Below, piece after piece: positions 51,063-61,819 of a stretch of 64,000 nucleotides of DNA. Position 1 is the stretch's first letter. Each line of letters opens with the position of its first letter. The position numbers were made by a program, and so were the translations under genes. Below the pieces are notes generated by a model. The model made no database searches and was not told where the DNA came from. It saw nothing but the letters and a program-made list of their open reading frames with translations. The stretch comes from an uncultured Slackia sp. (GTDB lineage Bacteria; Actinomycetota; Coriobacteriia; Coriobacteriales; Eggerthellaceae), in assembly GCF_934630525.1 (NCBI RefSeq), contig NZ_CAKTVX010000005.1:62001-126000 (forward strand), in the 5' to 3' direction.

Positions 51063-52202
51063 ATGGATAATCACATGAATCTTTCGCGCCGTGCATTTGT
51101 GGGTGGCGCTGCTGCATTTGGCGTTGCCGTCGCGGCGCCGAAATTCGCTTTCGCTGAGCCAACGGCAGCTGAAAAGCAGGCAGAGGCCGATGCTGCACTT
51201 CAGAAATTGCTGAAGCTCAATTCCGATTTGGACCAAAAGGTCAAAGATTACGCCGCCGCGGTCGACGCTCACGATGCCGCTACGGCGAAGATGGACGAGT
51301 GCCAGGCGAAAATCGACGACAACAACGAGCGCATCGAAGACCTTCAGGGCAAGCTCGGCAATCGCGCGAACAATATGTACCGCGATGGCCAGACCACGTT
51401 CCTCGACGTTATTTTGGGTTCCAATTCGTTCGATGACTTCATGAAAAACTGGGACATGCTTACCAGGATGAACGAAAACGACGCGAAGATGGTTGCCGAA
51501 ACCAAGGAACTGCGCGCCGATAACGAAGCGCAGCGCGACGAATACAGCAAACAGGAGCGCGAAGCGGCCCATCAAATGGAAGAAGCCGACAAGGCGGTGA
51601 AGGAAGGCACGGCGCTCGCCGAGCAATTCCAGGCATCCTATGATGCGCTTTCCTCCGAGGCGCAGGCGCTGTACGACCAGGAGCGTCAGGCTGCACTCGC
51701 CGCCGAAGCTCAGGCGGCCATCGAGCAGATTCAGCAACAGCCTGAGACTGCGCCTTCGAATGCCAACGGCGGCGGCACCGGCAATGGCGACAGCAACGGC
51801 GGCGGGAATAATGGTGGTGGCGGCACTTCGCCGAGCTACAGCACGAATAATTACATTCCGCCTTCGGGATCGGTCGTCGATTTTGCGCGTAGCCAAATTG
51901 GCGTGCCGTATGAATGGGGCGGCACCACTCCGAACGTCGGTCTCGACTGCTCTGGCCTCACGTCGTGGTGTTGGCAGCAGGCAACGGGTATCTGGATTGG
52001 CCGCACCGATAGCGCTCAGTACTCTTCCGCCCGTTGGCGTGGACCGCTTTCTGAAGCGCAGCCCGGTGATGTTTTGTGGAAGAAAGATCATGTGGGCATT
52101 TGCACGTCTGCGGGCGGCGGTTCTTACATTCACGCTCCGCAGCCGGGTCAAACGGTATGCGAGTCGAACTATCCTCAATTCGTTTGCGCGCTTCGTTGGT
52201 AG
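51063..52202 (+). CDS. Tat-exported NlpC/P60 endopeptidase (paralogue 1)
   Basis: 379 residues. Twin-arginine signal (NLSRRAFVGGAAAFGVAVAA, cleavage likely after AFA), a coiled-coil region (about 40-230), a Gly/Asn-rich linker, and an NlpC/P60 domain with catalytic Cys296 (LDCSGL), His343 and His357 (YIHAPQPG). It should cut peptide cross-links of the wall. ATG at 51063 with GGGGG upstream; 51075 also possible. Very similar coiled coil in the next gene. Confidence 0.9.
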   Translation: MDNHMNLSRRAFVGGAAAFGVAVAAPKFAFAEPTAAEKQAEADAALQKLLKLNSDLDQKVKDYAAAVDAHDAATAKMDECQAKIDDNNERIEDLQGKLGNRANNMYRDGQTTFLDVILGSNSFDDFMKNWDMLTRMNENDAKMVAETKELRADNEAQRDEYSKQEREAAHQMEEADKAVKEGTALAEQFQASYDALSSEAQALYDQERQAALAAEAQAAIEQIQQQPETAPSNANGGGTGNGDSNGGGNNGGGGTSPSYSTNNYIPPSGSVVDFARSQIGVPYEWGGTTPNVGLDCSGLTSWCWQQATGIWIGRTDSAQYSSARWRGPLSEAQPGDVLWKKDHVGICTSAGGGSYIHAPQPGQTVCESNYPQFVCALRW

Positions 52203-52228
52203 CGAGCAAATACGTATGTATATGTTTC

Positions 52229-52263
52229 AGGCCTGTTCGTGCGACGGGCCTTTCATTTTTTTA
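52229..52263 (+). terminator. Terminator after NlpC/P60 paralogue 1
   Basis: AGGCCTGT / ACGGGCCT stem with a G-U pair, then T-rich run. 52264-52591 holds no gene; I see no known riboswitch there. Confidence 0.75.
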
Positions 52264-52591
52264 TTCAGGATGCTGAAATTTCACGTTTTGTGATTCCGTT
52301 GTAATGGAGGCGCGCAAGCGCATTGAAGGCACGTTGCCAAAGCGCAATATGATGTGCCGCCTTTCGAATATCCCCTCATCATGCTGTCGAATTATTTTTA
52401 ACGTTTACGGTGAGAAATGGAGCTAAGTATATAAAAGATACCTGGTTTCATCTGCGACATTCGATTCTAGGTTTGTGAAAGCCATGTGCCGCTTTGGTTA
52501 CATGGGGTGTAATTAATGCTGCGGCTTTGCTATCCTCGTTCGTCGGAAGTCTCCATTTCGACTTCCCGATACCATATGAAGGGGTTCGTTT

Positions 52592-53794
52592 ATGACTACT
52601 TTAAACGCACGCTTGACGAGACGAGCCTTCCTCGGTGGAGCCGCCGCCTTTGGCGCCGCGGCCATGGTTTCTCCGAAGAATGCCTTCGCCGATCCTACGT
52701 CTGCTGACGTGCAGGCTCAGGCCGACGAAGCTCGTCAAAAGCTGAATTCTATGCGCGAGCAGCTCGGTGCTGCGTCTGCGAATTACAACCAAGCCGTGCA
52801 GGAGCACGACGAGGCAGTCTCCAAGATGGACGAGTGCCAAGCTAAAATCGACGACAACAACGCGCACATCGACAAGTTGCAAGACAAGCTTTCCAAGCGC
52901 GCTCGCAACATGTACCGCGATGGGCAAACCACGTTCCTCGACGTTATTCTGGGCTCGAATTCGTTCGACGATTTCGCGAAGAACTGGGATACGCTCACCT
53001 CGTTGAATGAAAAAGATTCTGAGATGGTCGAGCAGACCAAGAACCTTCGCGCCGACAACGAGGCCCAAAAGCAGGAATATGCCAACCAGGCCGATATCGC
53101 CCAGCAGAAGGTCGAAGAGGCCGAAGCGGCGCAGAAGCAGGCTGAAGAGCTTGTGCAGCAGTATCAAAACGAGGTCGACTCGCTCGATTCTCAGGTAGCG
53201 CAGCTGCTTGCCGAGGAAGAGGCTGCGGCTCAGAAGGCGGCGGAAGAGGCTGCTGCTGCGGCTGCCACGCAGGCCGAGGCTGCGTCGTCGACCAATAACG
53301 CTTCGAATGATAATGGCGGCTCCAATAACGTTGGCTCGAGCAATAACGGCGTCTCGAATAATGCCTCTAACAACGGTGGCGGCTCCTCTTCGGGCGGCGG
53401 TTCGTCATGGACTGGTGGCTCATCTTCGAATGGCGGCTCGAACAATTACGGCGGCTCCGTCGTGGCCGCTGCGCAAAGCCAGCTCGGCGTGCCCTACGTA
53501 TGGGGCGGCACGACATGGGGTTCGGGCCTTGACTGCTCCGGCCTGACGTCTGGCTGCTGGTCGCGTGCCGCGGGCATTTGGATTGGCCGTACGACATGGG
53601 ATCAGATCGCCTCCGCCCAGTGGACGGGTTCACTTTCTGAGGCTCAGCCGGGCGACGTGTATGCATGCGACTATCATGTGGCAATCGCTACGGGCGGTGG
53701 CGGCTATATTCACGCTCCGCAGCCCGGTGAAGTGGTGTGTTACAGCTCGCTTTCGCAATGGAATCCCTTCTACTGCGCCTTGCGCTGGTACTAA
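52592..53794 (+). CDS. Tat-exported NlpC/P60 endopeptidase (paralogue 2)
   Basis: 400 residues. Twin-arginine signal (RLTRRAFLGGAAAFGAAAMV), coiled coil nearly identical in part to the first copy (MDECQAKIDDNN, RDGQTTFLDVILGSNSFDDF), Ser/Asn/Gly linker, and NlpC/P60 domain with Cys315 (LDCSGL), His362 and His374. A tandem paralogue; tRNA-Pro and tatA follow. AAGGGG lies 7-8 bases before the ATG. Confidence 0.92.
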   Translation: MTTLNARLTRRAFLGGAAAFGAAAMVSPKNAFADPTSADVQAQADEARQKLNSMREQLGAASANYNQAVQEHDEAVSKMDECQAKIDDNNAHIDKLQDKLSKRARNMYRDGQTTFLDVILGSNSFDDFAKNWDTLTSLNEKDSEMVEQTKNLRADNEAQKQEYANQADIAQQKVEEAEAAQKQAEELVQQYQNEVDSLDSQVAQLLAEEEAAAQKAAEEAAAAAATQAEAASSTNNASNDNGGSNNVGSSNNGVSNNASNNGGGSSSGGGSSWTGGSSSNGGSNNYGGSVVAAAQSQLGVPYVWGGTTWGSGLDCSGLTSGCWSRAAGIWIGRTTWDQIASAQWTGSLSEAQPGDVYACDYHVAIATGGGGYIHAPQPGEVVCYSSLSQWNPFYCALRWY

Positions 53795-53804
53795 GCAGGA
53801 ATTG

Positions 53805-53835
53805 AAAGGCATCGACCCAGGTCGGTGCCTTTTTT
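53805..53835 (+). terminator. Terminator after NlpC/P60 paralogue 2
   Basis: AAAGGCATCGAC / GTCGGTGCCTTT then T-run. Confidence 0.9.
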
Positions 53836-53869
53836 CGTTTAGATTGCCTACGAAGTCGAAAAAAAGTGC

Positions 53870-53897
53870 TTGCATTGCTCGGCGTGTGTGTTAACAT
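53870..53897 (+). promoter_or_regulatory. tRNA-Pro promoter
   Basis: TTGCAT, 16-base spacer, TAACAT, 23 bases before the tRNA. Confidence 0.5.
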
Positions 53898-53920
53898 ATA
53901 GCCCGCTGTTTGCGAGAAGT

Positions 53921-53997
53921 CGGGACGTGGCTCAGTTTGGTAGAGCGCTGCGTTCGGGACGCAGAGGCCGCAGGTTCAAATCCTGTCGTCCCGACCA
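53921..53997 (+). tRNA. tRNA-Pro (anticodon CGG)
   Basis: Acceptor CGGGACG / CGTCCCG, anticodon stem CTGCG / CGCAG with loop TTCGGGA, TTCAAAT T-loop and encoded CCA. Confidence 0.96.
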
Positions 53998-54062
53998 TTT
54001 AATCGCACCAGCTTTTTTGTTTTCCGGCCATATTGGTCGGGCCCCAAAACTTGGAGGCTTGC

Positions 54063-54359
54063 ATGAAAATCTTTGGTCTTGGAGTTCCTGAGCTCCTCAT
54101 CATTCTGGCCGTTGCTCTGCTTATCTTTGGCCCCAAGAACCTTCCGAAGCTCGGCTCTGCGCTTGGCCGCACGGTGAAGAACCTGCGCGATGGCATGGGA
54201 AGCGCCAAGAAGGAAATGGACGCGTCTGAGGAAGAAGCTCCCGCCGAGAAGCCCCGTAAAAAGAAGGCTGCTGCTGCGAAGAAGCAGGCTGCTGAAAAGG
54301 CTGAAGCGGAAGATGCGACCGAAGCTGCTGAGCCTGTTGCAAAGGCTGAAGAAGAGTAG
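54063..54359 (+). CDS. tatA: TatA (second copy)
   Basis: 98 residues: membrane helix KIFGLGVPELLIILAVALLI, FGPKNLPKLG hinge, short amphipathic helix, and a Lys/Ala/Glu-rich tail. Normal TatA length, unlike the long tat gene at 30143. GGAGG five bases before the ATG. Sixty bases after tRNA-Pro and just beyond two Tat-signal proteins. Confidence 0.94.
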   Translation: MKIFGLGVPELLIILAVALLIFGPKNLPKLGSALGRTVKNLRDGMGSAKKEMDASEEEAPAEKPRKKKAAAAKKQAAEKAEAEDATEAAEPVAKAEEE

Positions 54360-54383
54360 CACATTCTCCCTTAAGGTAATATG

Positions 54384-54415
54384 CGGCGTGTCGGCTGGCC
54401 CGACATGCCGTTTTC
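54384..54415 (+). terminator. tatA terminator
   Basis: CGGCGTGTCGG / CCGACATGCCG hairpin then TTTT. TAATAT at 54377-54382 just before it could serve greA. Confidence 0.8.
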
Positions 54416-54500
54416 TTATACGAGCACGCATTGCGTGCCCGTTTTAGTAAAAGGGCGGCCTTTTGCCGCTGAATCGATTTTTGAAATTAGGTGTCACGAA

Positions 54501-54968
54501 ATGGGTAGCGATTACATCCTTACTCCCGAGGGCCGCGAGAAGCTCGAGCAGGAGCTGCATTACCTCGAAACCGAGAAGCGCGCCGAGGTTGGCGAGCGCA
54601 TCAAGGTTGCTCGCGAATTCGGCGACATTTCCGAGAACTCCGAATACGACGATGCGAAAAACGAGCAGGGCATGGTCGAGGCTCGTATCGCCGAGATTAA
54701 CCAGATTCTCTCTGAGGCAACGATCGTCGATACGCCGAAGAAGTCCAACAAGGTTACCGTTGGCGCTATTGTCACGGTGAACATGGGCGGCAAAGAGCGC
54801 GTGTTCACCATCGTTGGTGGCGCCGAAGCCGACGCCGCTGCGGGCAAGATTTCCAACGAAAGCCCCGTTGGCGCCGCTCTTCTCGGCCATAAGAAAGATG
54901 ACGAAGTAACCGCCATCGGTCCTACCGGCCGCGAAATCAAGATGACGATTCTCAAGATCGAACACTAG
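54501..54968 (+). CDS. greA: Transcript cleavage factor GreA
   Basis: 155 residues: LTPEGREKLEQELHYLETEK, REFGDISENSEYDDAKNEQ (tip acidic Asp/Glu pair) and GAALLGHKKDDEV. It rescues backtracked RNA polymerase. AGGTG lies about seven bases before the ATG. ATG at 54501; the frame is open to 54381. Confidence 0.97.
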   Translation: MGSDYILTPEGREKLEQELHYLETEKRAEVGERIKVAREFGDISENSEYDDAKNEQGMVEARIAEINQILSEATIVDTPKKSNKVTVGAIVTVNMGGKERVFTIVGGAEADAAAGKISNESPVGAALLGHKKDDEVTAIGPTGREIKMTILKIEH

Positions 54969-54972
54969 GGAT

Positions 54973-54996
54973 TTCGCCGTTCTGCCGAACGGCGAA
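54973..54996. repeat. Small hairpin repeat after greA
   Basis: TTCGCCGTTC-TGCC-GAACGGCGAA; on the minus strand its 20-base core is identical to that at 31914. No T-run follows directly, so it is not a normal terminator. Confidence 0.7.
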
Positions 54997-55021
54997 TGCA
55001 ATTATTCCAACTCGCCATCGA

Positions 55022-55056
55022 AAGGGGCAGGGGATTGTCCTCTGTCCCTTTTTTAT
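55022..55056 (+). terminator. greA terminator
   Basis: AGGGGCAGGGGA / TCCTCTGTCCCT stem followed by T6. Confidence 0.85.
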
Positions 55057-55161
55057 TTGGTGCGAAAGCGACGTATAATCTGCGACCTTTCGCACTTGTC
55101 GCTTGACCTGCGATAGAATGCTTTTGTTCATCACCACATCTGGAAACGAAGAGGTTTTCAA

Positions 55162-57123
55162 ATGACCGATACCGAAAACACCATTGCCCCCGAGCTGCTC
55201 AACGACGAGCGTGCGCTGCGTCTTTCCAAGCGCGAAGACTACATCGCCCGCGGCGTGAACCCGTACCCCGAGCACTCTGAAGTGACCGACTACGTGCGCG
55301 ACATCGTTGCGAAGTACGCCGACCTTGCGACGGGCGAAGACACCGAGGACGTCGTGAAAATCGGCGGCCGTATTGTAGCCAAGCGTGGTCAGGGCAAAAT
55401 CATGTTCCTCGTGGTGCGCGACACCACGGCCGACATTCAGCTTTTCTGCCGCATCAACGACATGTCCGAGGCCGATTGGGAGCTTCTGCGCAACCTTGAC
55501 CTGGGCGACATTGTGAACGTCGAGGGCGTTGTCGTGCGCACGAAGCGCGGCGAGCTCTCCATTGCTCCGCGCGCCCTTACGCTGCTTTCCAAAGCTGTGC
55601 GTCCGCTCCCCGAGAAGTTCCATGGTCTCTCCGACAAAGAGACCCGCTACCGTCAACGCTACGTCGACCTCATCGTGAACGAAGACGTGCGCGACACCTT
55701 CCGCAAGCGCTCCACCATCCTTTCCACGTTCCGCCGTTACATGGAATCTGATGGCTACATCGAAGTTGAAACGCCGATTCTGCAAACCATTCAGGGCGGC
55801 GCTACGGCCAAGCCGTTCATCACGCACTTCAACGCGCTTGACCAGGAATGCTACCTGCGCATTGCCACTGAGCTGCATTTGAAGCGCTGCCTGGTTGGCG
55901 GCTTCGAGAGCGTGTTCGAGATCGGCCGCATTTTCCGCAACGAAGGTATGGACCTTACGCACAACCCCGAGTTCACTACCATGGAGGCCTACCGCGCCTA
56001 CAGCGACCTCGATGGCATGAAGGCGCTCGCTCAGGGCGTTATCAAAGCGGCCAATGCCGCAGTGGGCAACCCCGAGGTCATTGAATACCAGGGCCAGCAG
56101 ATCGATTTGTCGGGCGAGTGGGCGAGCCGTCCTATGACCGATATCGTTTCCGAGGTTTTGGGCTTCGAGGTCACCATCGACACGCCGGTTGACGTTCTGG
56201 CCGAAGCCGCGCGCAGCAAGGGTCTGGAAGTGAAGCCCGAGTGGACTGCGGGCAAGCTCATTGCTGAAATCTATGACGAGCTCGGCGAAGACACTATCGT
56301 GAACCCCACGTTCGTGTGCGATTACCCCATCGAGGTTTCGCCTCTTGCTAAGCGCTATGAAGACGATCCCCGTCTTACGCATCGCTTTGAGCTCGTTATT
56401 GCTGGCCACGAATACGCCAACGCGTTCTCCGAGCTTAACGACCCGGTTGACCAGGCCGAGCGCTTTGCCGCCCAAATGGTCGAAAAGGCCGGCGGCGACG
56501 ATGAGGCCATGGAATATGACGAAGACTACGTGCGCGCCCTGGAATATGGCATGCCTCCTGCGGGCGGCATTGGCATTGGCATCGACCGCGTGGTCATGCT
56601 GCTCACCAACTCCGCGAGCATTCGCGACGTGCTGTTGTTCCCGCACATGAAGCCCGAGGCAGGTGCGAAGAGCGGCGCAAAGGCCGCCAAAGAGGCGCAG
56701 GATGCCGCTACGGCAAGCCCGTTTGTCAGCTCGATGATTCCGACCATCGACTACTCGAAAGTTACCGTCGAGCCCTTGTTTGAGGAATTCGTCGATTTCG
56801 AAACCTTCAGCAAGAACGATTTCCGCGTGGTGAAGGTGAAGGCGTGCGAGGCCGTGAAGAAGTCGAAGAAGCTTCTGGCGTTCAAGCTCGATGACGGCAC
56901 CGATGTCGAACGCACCATTCTTTCGGGCATTCATGCCGACTATGAACCCGAAGATCTGGTGGGCAAGACGCTCGTGGCTATCACGAATCTGCCCCCGCGC
57001 AAGATGATGGGCATCGATTCGTGCGGCATGCTGCTTTCTGCCATCCATGAAGAGAATGGCGAGGAGCGCTTGAACCTGCTGCAGCTCGACAGCGCGATTC
57101 CCGCTGGCGCAAAGCTCTACTAG
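55162..57123 (+). CDS. lysS: Lysyl-tRNA synthetase with C-terminal tRNA-binding domain
   Basis: 653 residues. Class II LysRS occupies about 1-500: OB anticodon domain, motif 2 FRNEGMDLTHNPEFT and motif 3 GGIGIGIDRVVML. After an Ala-rich linker, residues about 535-653 form an EMAP/MetG-C-type tRNA-binding OB fold (NDFRVVKVKACEAVKKSKKL, ILSGIHADYEPEDLVGK, NLPPRKMMGIDSCGMLL). Standard LysRS ends near 500. AAGAGG before the ATG. The extension probably adds non-specific tRNA affinity, as in MetRS or AaRS cofactors. Confidence 0.94.
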   Translation: MTDTENTIAPELLNDERALRLSKREDYIARGVNPYPEHSEVTDYVRDIVAKYADLATGEDTEDVVKIGGRIVAKRGQGKIMFLVVRDTTADIQLFCRINDMSEADWELLRNLDLGDIVNVEGVVVRTKRGELSIAPRALTLLSKAVRPLPEKFHGLSDKETRYRQRYVDLIVNEDVRDTFRKRSTILSTFRRYMESDGYIEVETPILQTIQGGATAKPFITHFNALDQECYLRIATELHLKRCLVGGFESVFEIGRIFRNEGMDLTHNPEFTTMEAYRAYSDLDGMKALAQGVIKAANAAVGNPEVIEYQGQQIDLSGEWASRPMTDIVSEVLGFEVTIDTPVDVLAEAARSKGLEVKPEWTAGKLIAEIYDELGEDTIVNPTFVCDYPIEVSPLAKRYEDDPRLTHRFELVIAGHEYANAFSELNDPVDQAERFAAQMVEKAGGDDEAMEYDEDYVRALEYGMPPAGGIGIGIDRVVMLLTNSASIRDVLLFPHMKPEAGAKSGAKAAKEAQDAATASPFVSSMIPTIDYSKVTVEPLFEEFVDFETFSKNDFRVVKVKACEAVKKSKKLLAFKLDDGTDVERTILSGIHADYEPEDLVGKTLVAITNLPPRKMMGIDSCGMLLSAIHEENGEERLNLLQLDSAIPAGAKLY

Positions 57124-57128
57124 CAATC

Positions 57129-57156
57129 AAAGGCCGTCCGGAAGGGCGGCCTTTTC
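57129..57156 (+). terminator. lysS terminator
   Basis: AAAGGCCGTCC-GGAA-GGGCGGCCTTT then T. Confidence 0.9.
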
Positions 57157-57246
57157 GTATTTGCGCCGTGAGACTAGGTTTTGAGTCCTTGGATTCTTCG
57201 GAATGCAGAATCTACCGAGACAAATTTTGGGGCAAGCTTTTGCATT

Positions 57247-57363
57247 GCTTGGCGGTTCCGTCCCTGGTTTCAGCTCGGTCAAGTCCTGCTCGCGACGAAC
57301 AGCACATTAAGTGCTGTTCTGCTCGTGCGGAATCTACTGAAACCAGGGACGGAACCGCCAAGC
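57247..57363. repeat. Long inverted repeat (REP/MITE-like), 27-bp perfect arms
   Basis: Arms 57247-57273 (GCTTGGCGGTTCCGTCCCTG onward) and 57337-57363 are exact reverse complements. Inside lies a 9-bp hairpin GAACAGCAC-ATTAA-GTGCTGTTC (57297-57319). A degenerate copy of the right flank (GAATCTAC) occurs near 57209. Looks like a REP or small non-coding mobile element. Confidence 0.85.
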
Positions 57364-57411
57364 TTGAGGCCCAATTGATTATTAACAAGAAGGTATCGCG
57401 CATGTGAAGCT

Positions 57412-57441
57412 TTGGCACTCATTGCGAATGAGTGCTAGCAT
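57412..57441 (+). promoter_or_regulatory. CIRCE element overlapping clpC promoter
   Basis: TTGGCACTC-N9-GAGTGCTAG at 57412-57438, matching the CIRCE consensus TTAGCACTC-N9-GAGTGCTAA with exact spacer. TTGGCA (57412) with TAGCAT (57436-57441), 18 bases apart, forms the promoter, so HrcA would block it. Confidence 0.85.
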
Positions 57442-57474
57442 ACATTCAGCAACTTCTACAGAAATGGACCGTAT

Positions 57475-60048
<2,574 letters not shown>

Positions 60049-60086
60049 CGAACCATAAGGCGCTGTCTTCGCGGCGGCGCCATGCG

Positions 60087-60111
60087 AGGGGCGTCTGTGG
60101 GCGCCCCTTTG
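60087..60111 (+). terminator. Possible clpC terminator
   Basis: AGGGGCG / CGCCCCTTT hairpin with short T-run. Confidence 0.5.
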
Positions 60112-60137
60112 TTGTTGAGGCCATGAAAGGGGAGCCC

Positions 60138-61010
60138 ATGAGCGCACCGGAGAATGTGAGAACCGTGGGAGGTGCGGCCGAGTTCGGCGTTATTGACCCG
60201 GTGTTTGTGCCTACGGCGCTTGTTGAAGTCGCCGAAGATGCGGCGGCCCGTCTTGATTTGAGCGAAACGGGCGCGAGAACGGTGCATTTTTCGGGCAAGG
60301 TGTCGAAGAGCCCGAAAACGGCTGCCATTATTCTGGCGGGCGGCTCGGGCGAGCGTTTCGGCCACGAGGGCGGCAAACAGCTCGTTGAGATCTCTGGACG
60401 CCCCATGCTCACTTGGTCGATTGCGGCGTTCGATGCGGTTGAAGATGTTGGCGAAATCGTGGTTGTGTGCCCCGAAGAGCGCATTGCCGAATATCGCAGC
60501 TGCGCCATTGATCCGTATCCGTTTGTGACGCCTATCACGATGGCTCCGGCGGGTGCCACGCGTCAGGAAAGCGCGTTCTCGGGCTTGGAATACGCGTCGG
60601 AGGAATATGAGTACGTGGTGCTGCACGATGGCGCCCGTCCGCTCATCGCCCCTGAGCTCATCGCACATACCATCAACACGCTCAAAGGCACGTTCGACGC
60701 CGATGGTGCGATTGTCGCCACGCCCTCGATCGACACGCTCAAAGTGGTCGAAAACGGTTGCATCGTGGGAACCCCCGATCGCCGCGTGTTCTGGAATGCG
60801 CAAACGCCGCAGGTGTTTCGTGCGGGCGTGTATCGTCGCGCGCACGCGTCGGCGCTTTCAGAGGGCTTCGTGGGCACCGATGACTCGTCGCTCATCGAAC
60901 GATTGGGCGGCAAGGTGCTCGTGGTGGAAGGCAAGCGCAGCAACATCAAGCTTACCGTTCCGGAAGATTACGCCATGCTGAACATGAGCCTGGGCGTTCA
61001 GCCCGACTAG
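60138..61010 (+). CDS. ispD: 2-C-methyl-D-erythritol 4-phosphate cytidylyltransferase
   Basis: 290 residues. IspD core begins near residue 60: AAIILAGGSGERFGHEGGKQ, GATRQESAFSGLE, VVLHDGARPLI, FWNAQTPQVFRAGV and VVEGKRSNIKLTVPEDY. Makes CDP-methylerythritol in the MEP isoprenoid pathway. Residues 1-58 are an extension not seen in standard IspD (about 230 residues). GGGGAG lies just before the ATG at 60138. Confidence 0.94.
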   Translation: MSAPENVRTVGGAAEFGVIDPVFVPTALVEVAEDAAARLDLSETGARTVHFSGKVSKSPKTAAIILAGGSGERFGHEGGKQLVEISGRPMLTWSIAAFDAVEDVGEIVVVCPEERIAEYRSCAIDPYPFVTPITMAPAGATRQESAFSGLEYASEEYEYVVLHDGARPLIAPELIAHTINTLKGTFDADGAIVATPSIDTLKVVENGCIVGTPDRRVFWNAQTPQVFRAGVYRRAHASALSEGFVGTDDSSLIERLGGKVLVVEGKRSNIKLTVPEDYAMLNMSLGVQPD

Positions 61011-61021
61011 CTGATCGGTCG

Positions 61022-61058
61022 AAATGGGGTAGGGACAAGTTCTCTGCCCCATTTTTTA
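61022..61058 (+). terminator. ispD terminator
   Basis: AAATGGGGTAGGGA / TCTCTGCCCCATTT hairpin then T-run. Confidence 0.85.
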
Positions 61059-61273
61059 TAGGGGCACGACTCTGGAAGGATAGGCTTCTCACTCCAATCA
61101 CCACATGGGGCGCGAGTAGAGAGGCCCAAGACGCTTTTATTGTGTCAAGCCGCCTCATCTTGTGCTCATCGGAAGAGGTTTTCCTTCTTGCGCCTGCCGC
61201 AAACTTCGTCGCGCTGAAGTGGGCTATAATCGTTCGGAACATTACGATTTCGTCTAAGACGAAGGGATTACTC

Positions 61274-61771
61274 GTGACGAACGCTATGAATATGCGCGTG
61301 GGCCTCGGCTTCGATGTGCACGCATTCGCGCAAGGCCGCAAGCTTATTCTGGGTGGTGTCGACATTCCTCACCATCAGGGGCTTTTGGGACATTCCGATG
61401 CCGACGTGCTTGCGCATGCCATCTCTGACGCGCTGCTCGGTGCTGCGCGTGCGGGCGATATCGGCAAGCTGTTCCCCGATACCGACCCGGCGTATGCGGG
61501 CGCCGATTCCATGGTGTTGCTGTCGCATGTTGCGAATCATGTGCGCGAACTGGGCTTCGATATTGTCGATGTCGATAGCGTCATTTCGGCGCAGGCTCCC
61601 AAGCTCTCGCCTTTCCGCGATCAAATGCGTGAAAACCTGGCTCACGCTATGGGTATCGAAGTTGATCAGGTGGGCGTAAAGGTAACCACGACCGAACACT
61701 TGGGCTTCGAGGGTCGCGAAGAGGGCATTTCGGCTCAGGCCGTGGCCCTGCTTTCGAAACGATGTTGCTAG
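61274..61771 (+). CDS. ispF: 2-C-methyl-D-erythritol 2,4-cyclodiphosphate synthase
   Basis: 165 residues. GLGFDVHAF (metal Asp and His), GHSDADVLAHAISDALLGAA, DIGKLFPDTDP and VKVTTTEHLGFEGREEGI define IspF. GTG at 61274 chosen (AAGGGA upstream); ATG at 61286 or 61292 is possible and the frame is open to 61142. In the same region as ispD but with a terminator between. Confidence 0.95.
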   Translation: MTNAMNMRVGLGFDVHAFAQGRKLILGGVDIPHHQGLLGHSDADVLAHAISDALLGAARAGDIGKLFPDTDPAYAGADSMVLLSHVANHVRELGFDIVDVDSVISAQAPKLSPFRDQMRENLAHAMGIEVDQVGVKVTTTEHLGFEGREEGISAQAVALLSKRCC

Positions 61772-61819
61772 GGGCGCTTCCATAAATGTAATCGCCTCCA
61801 ACATCGAAGGAAATCTATC

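Noticed and set aside
52264..52591. Riboswitch (e.g. cyclic di-AMP type) before the second NlpC/P60 gene
   Set aside because: I could not find the conserved core motifs; only a promoter-like AT-rich stretch is seen.
57168..57407. Plus-strand 79-codon frame across the inverted repeat before clpC
   Set aside because: It is formed by the repeat arms and has no start signal.
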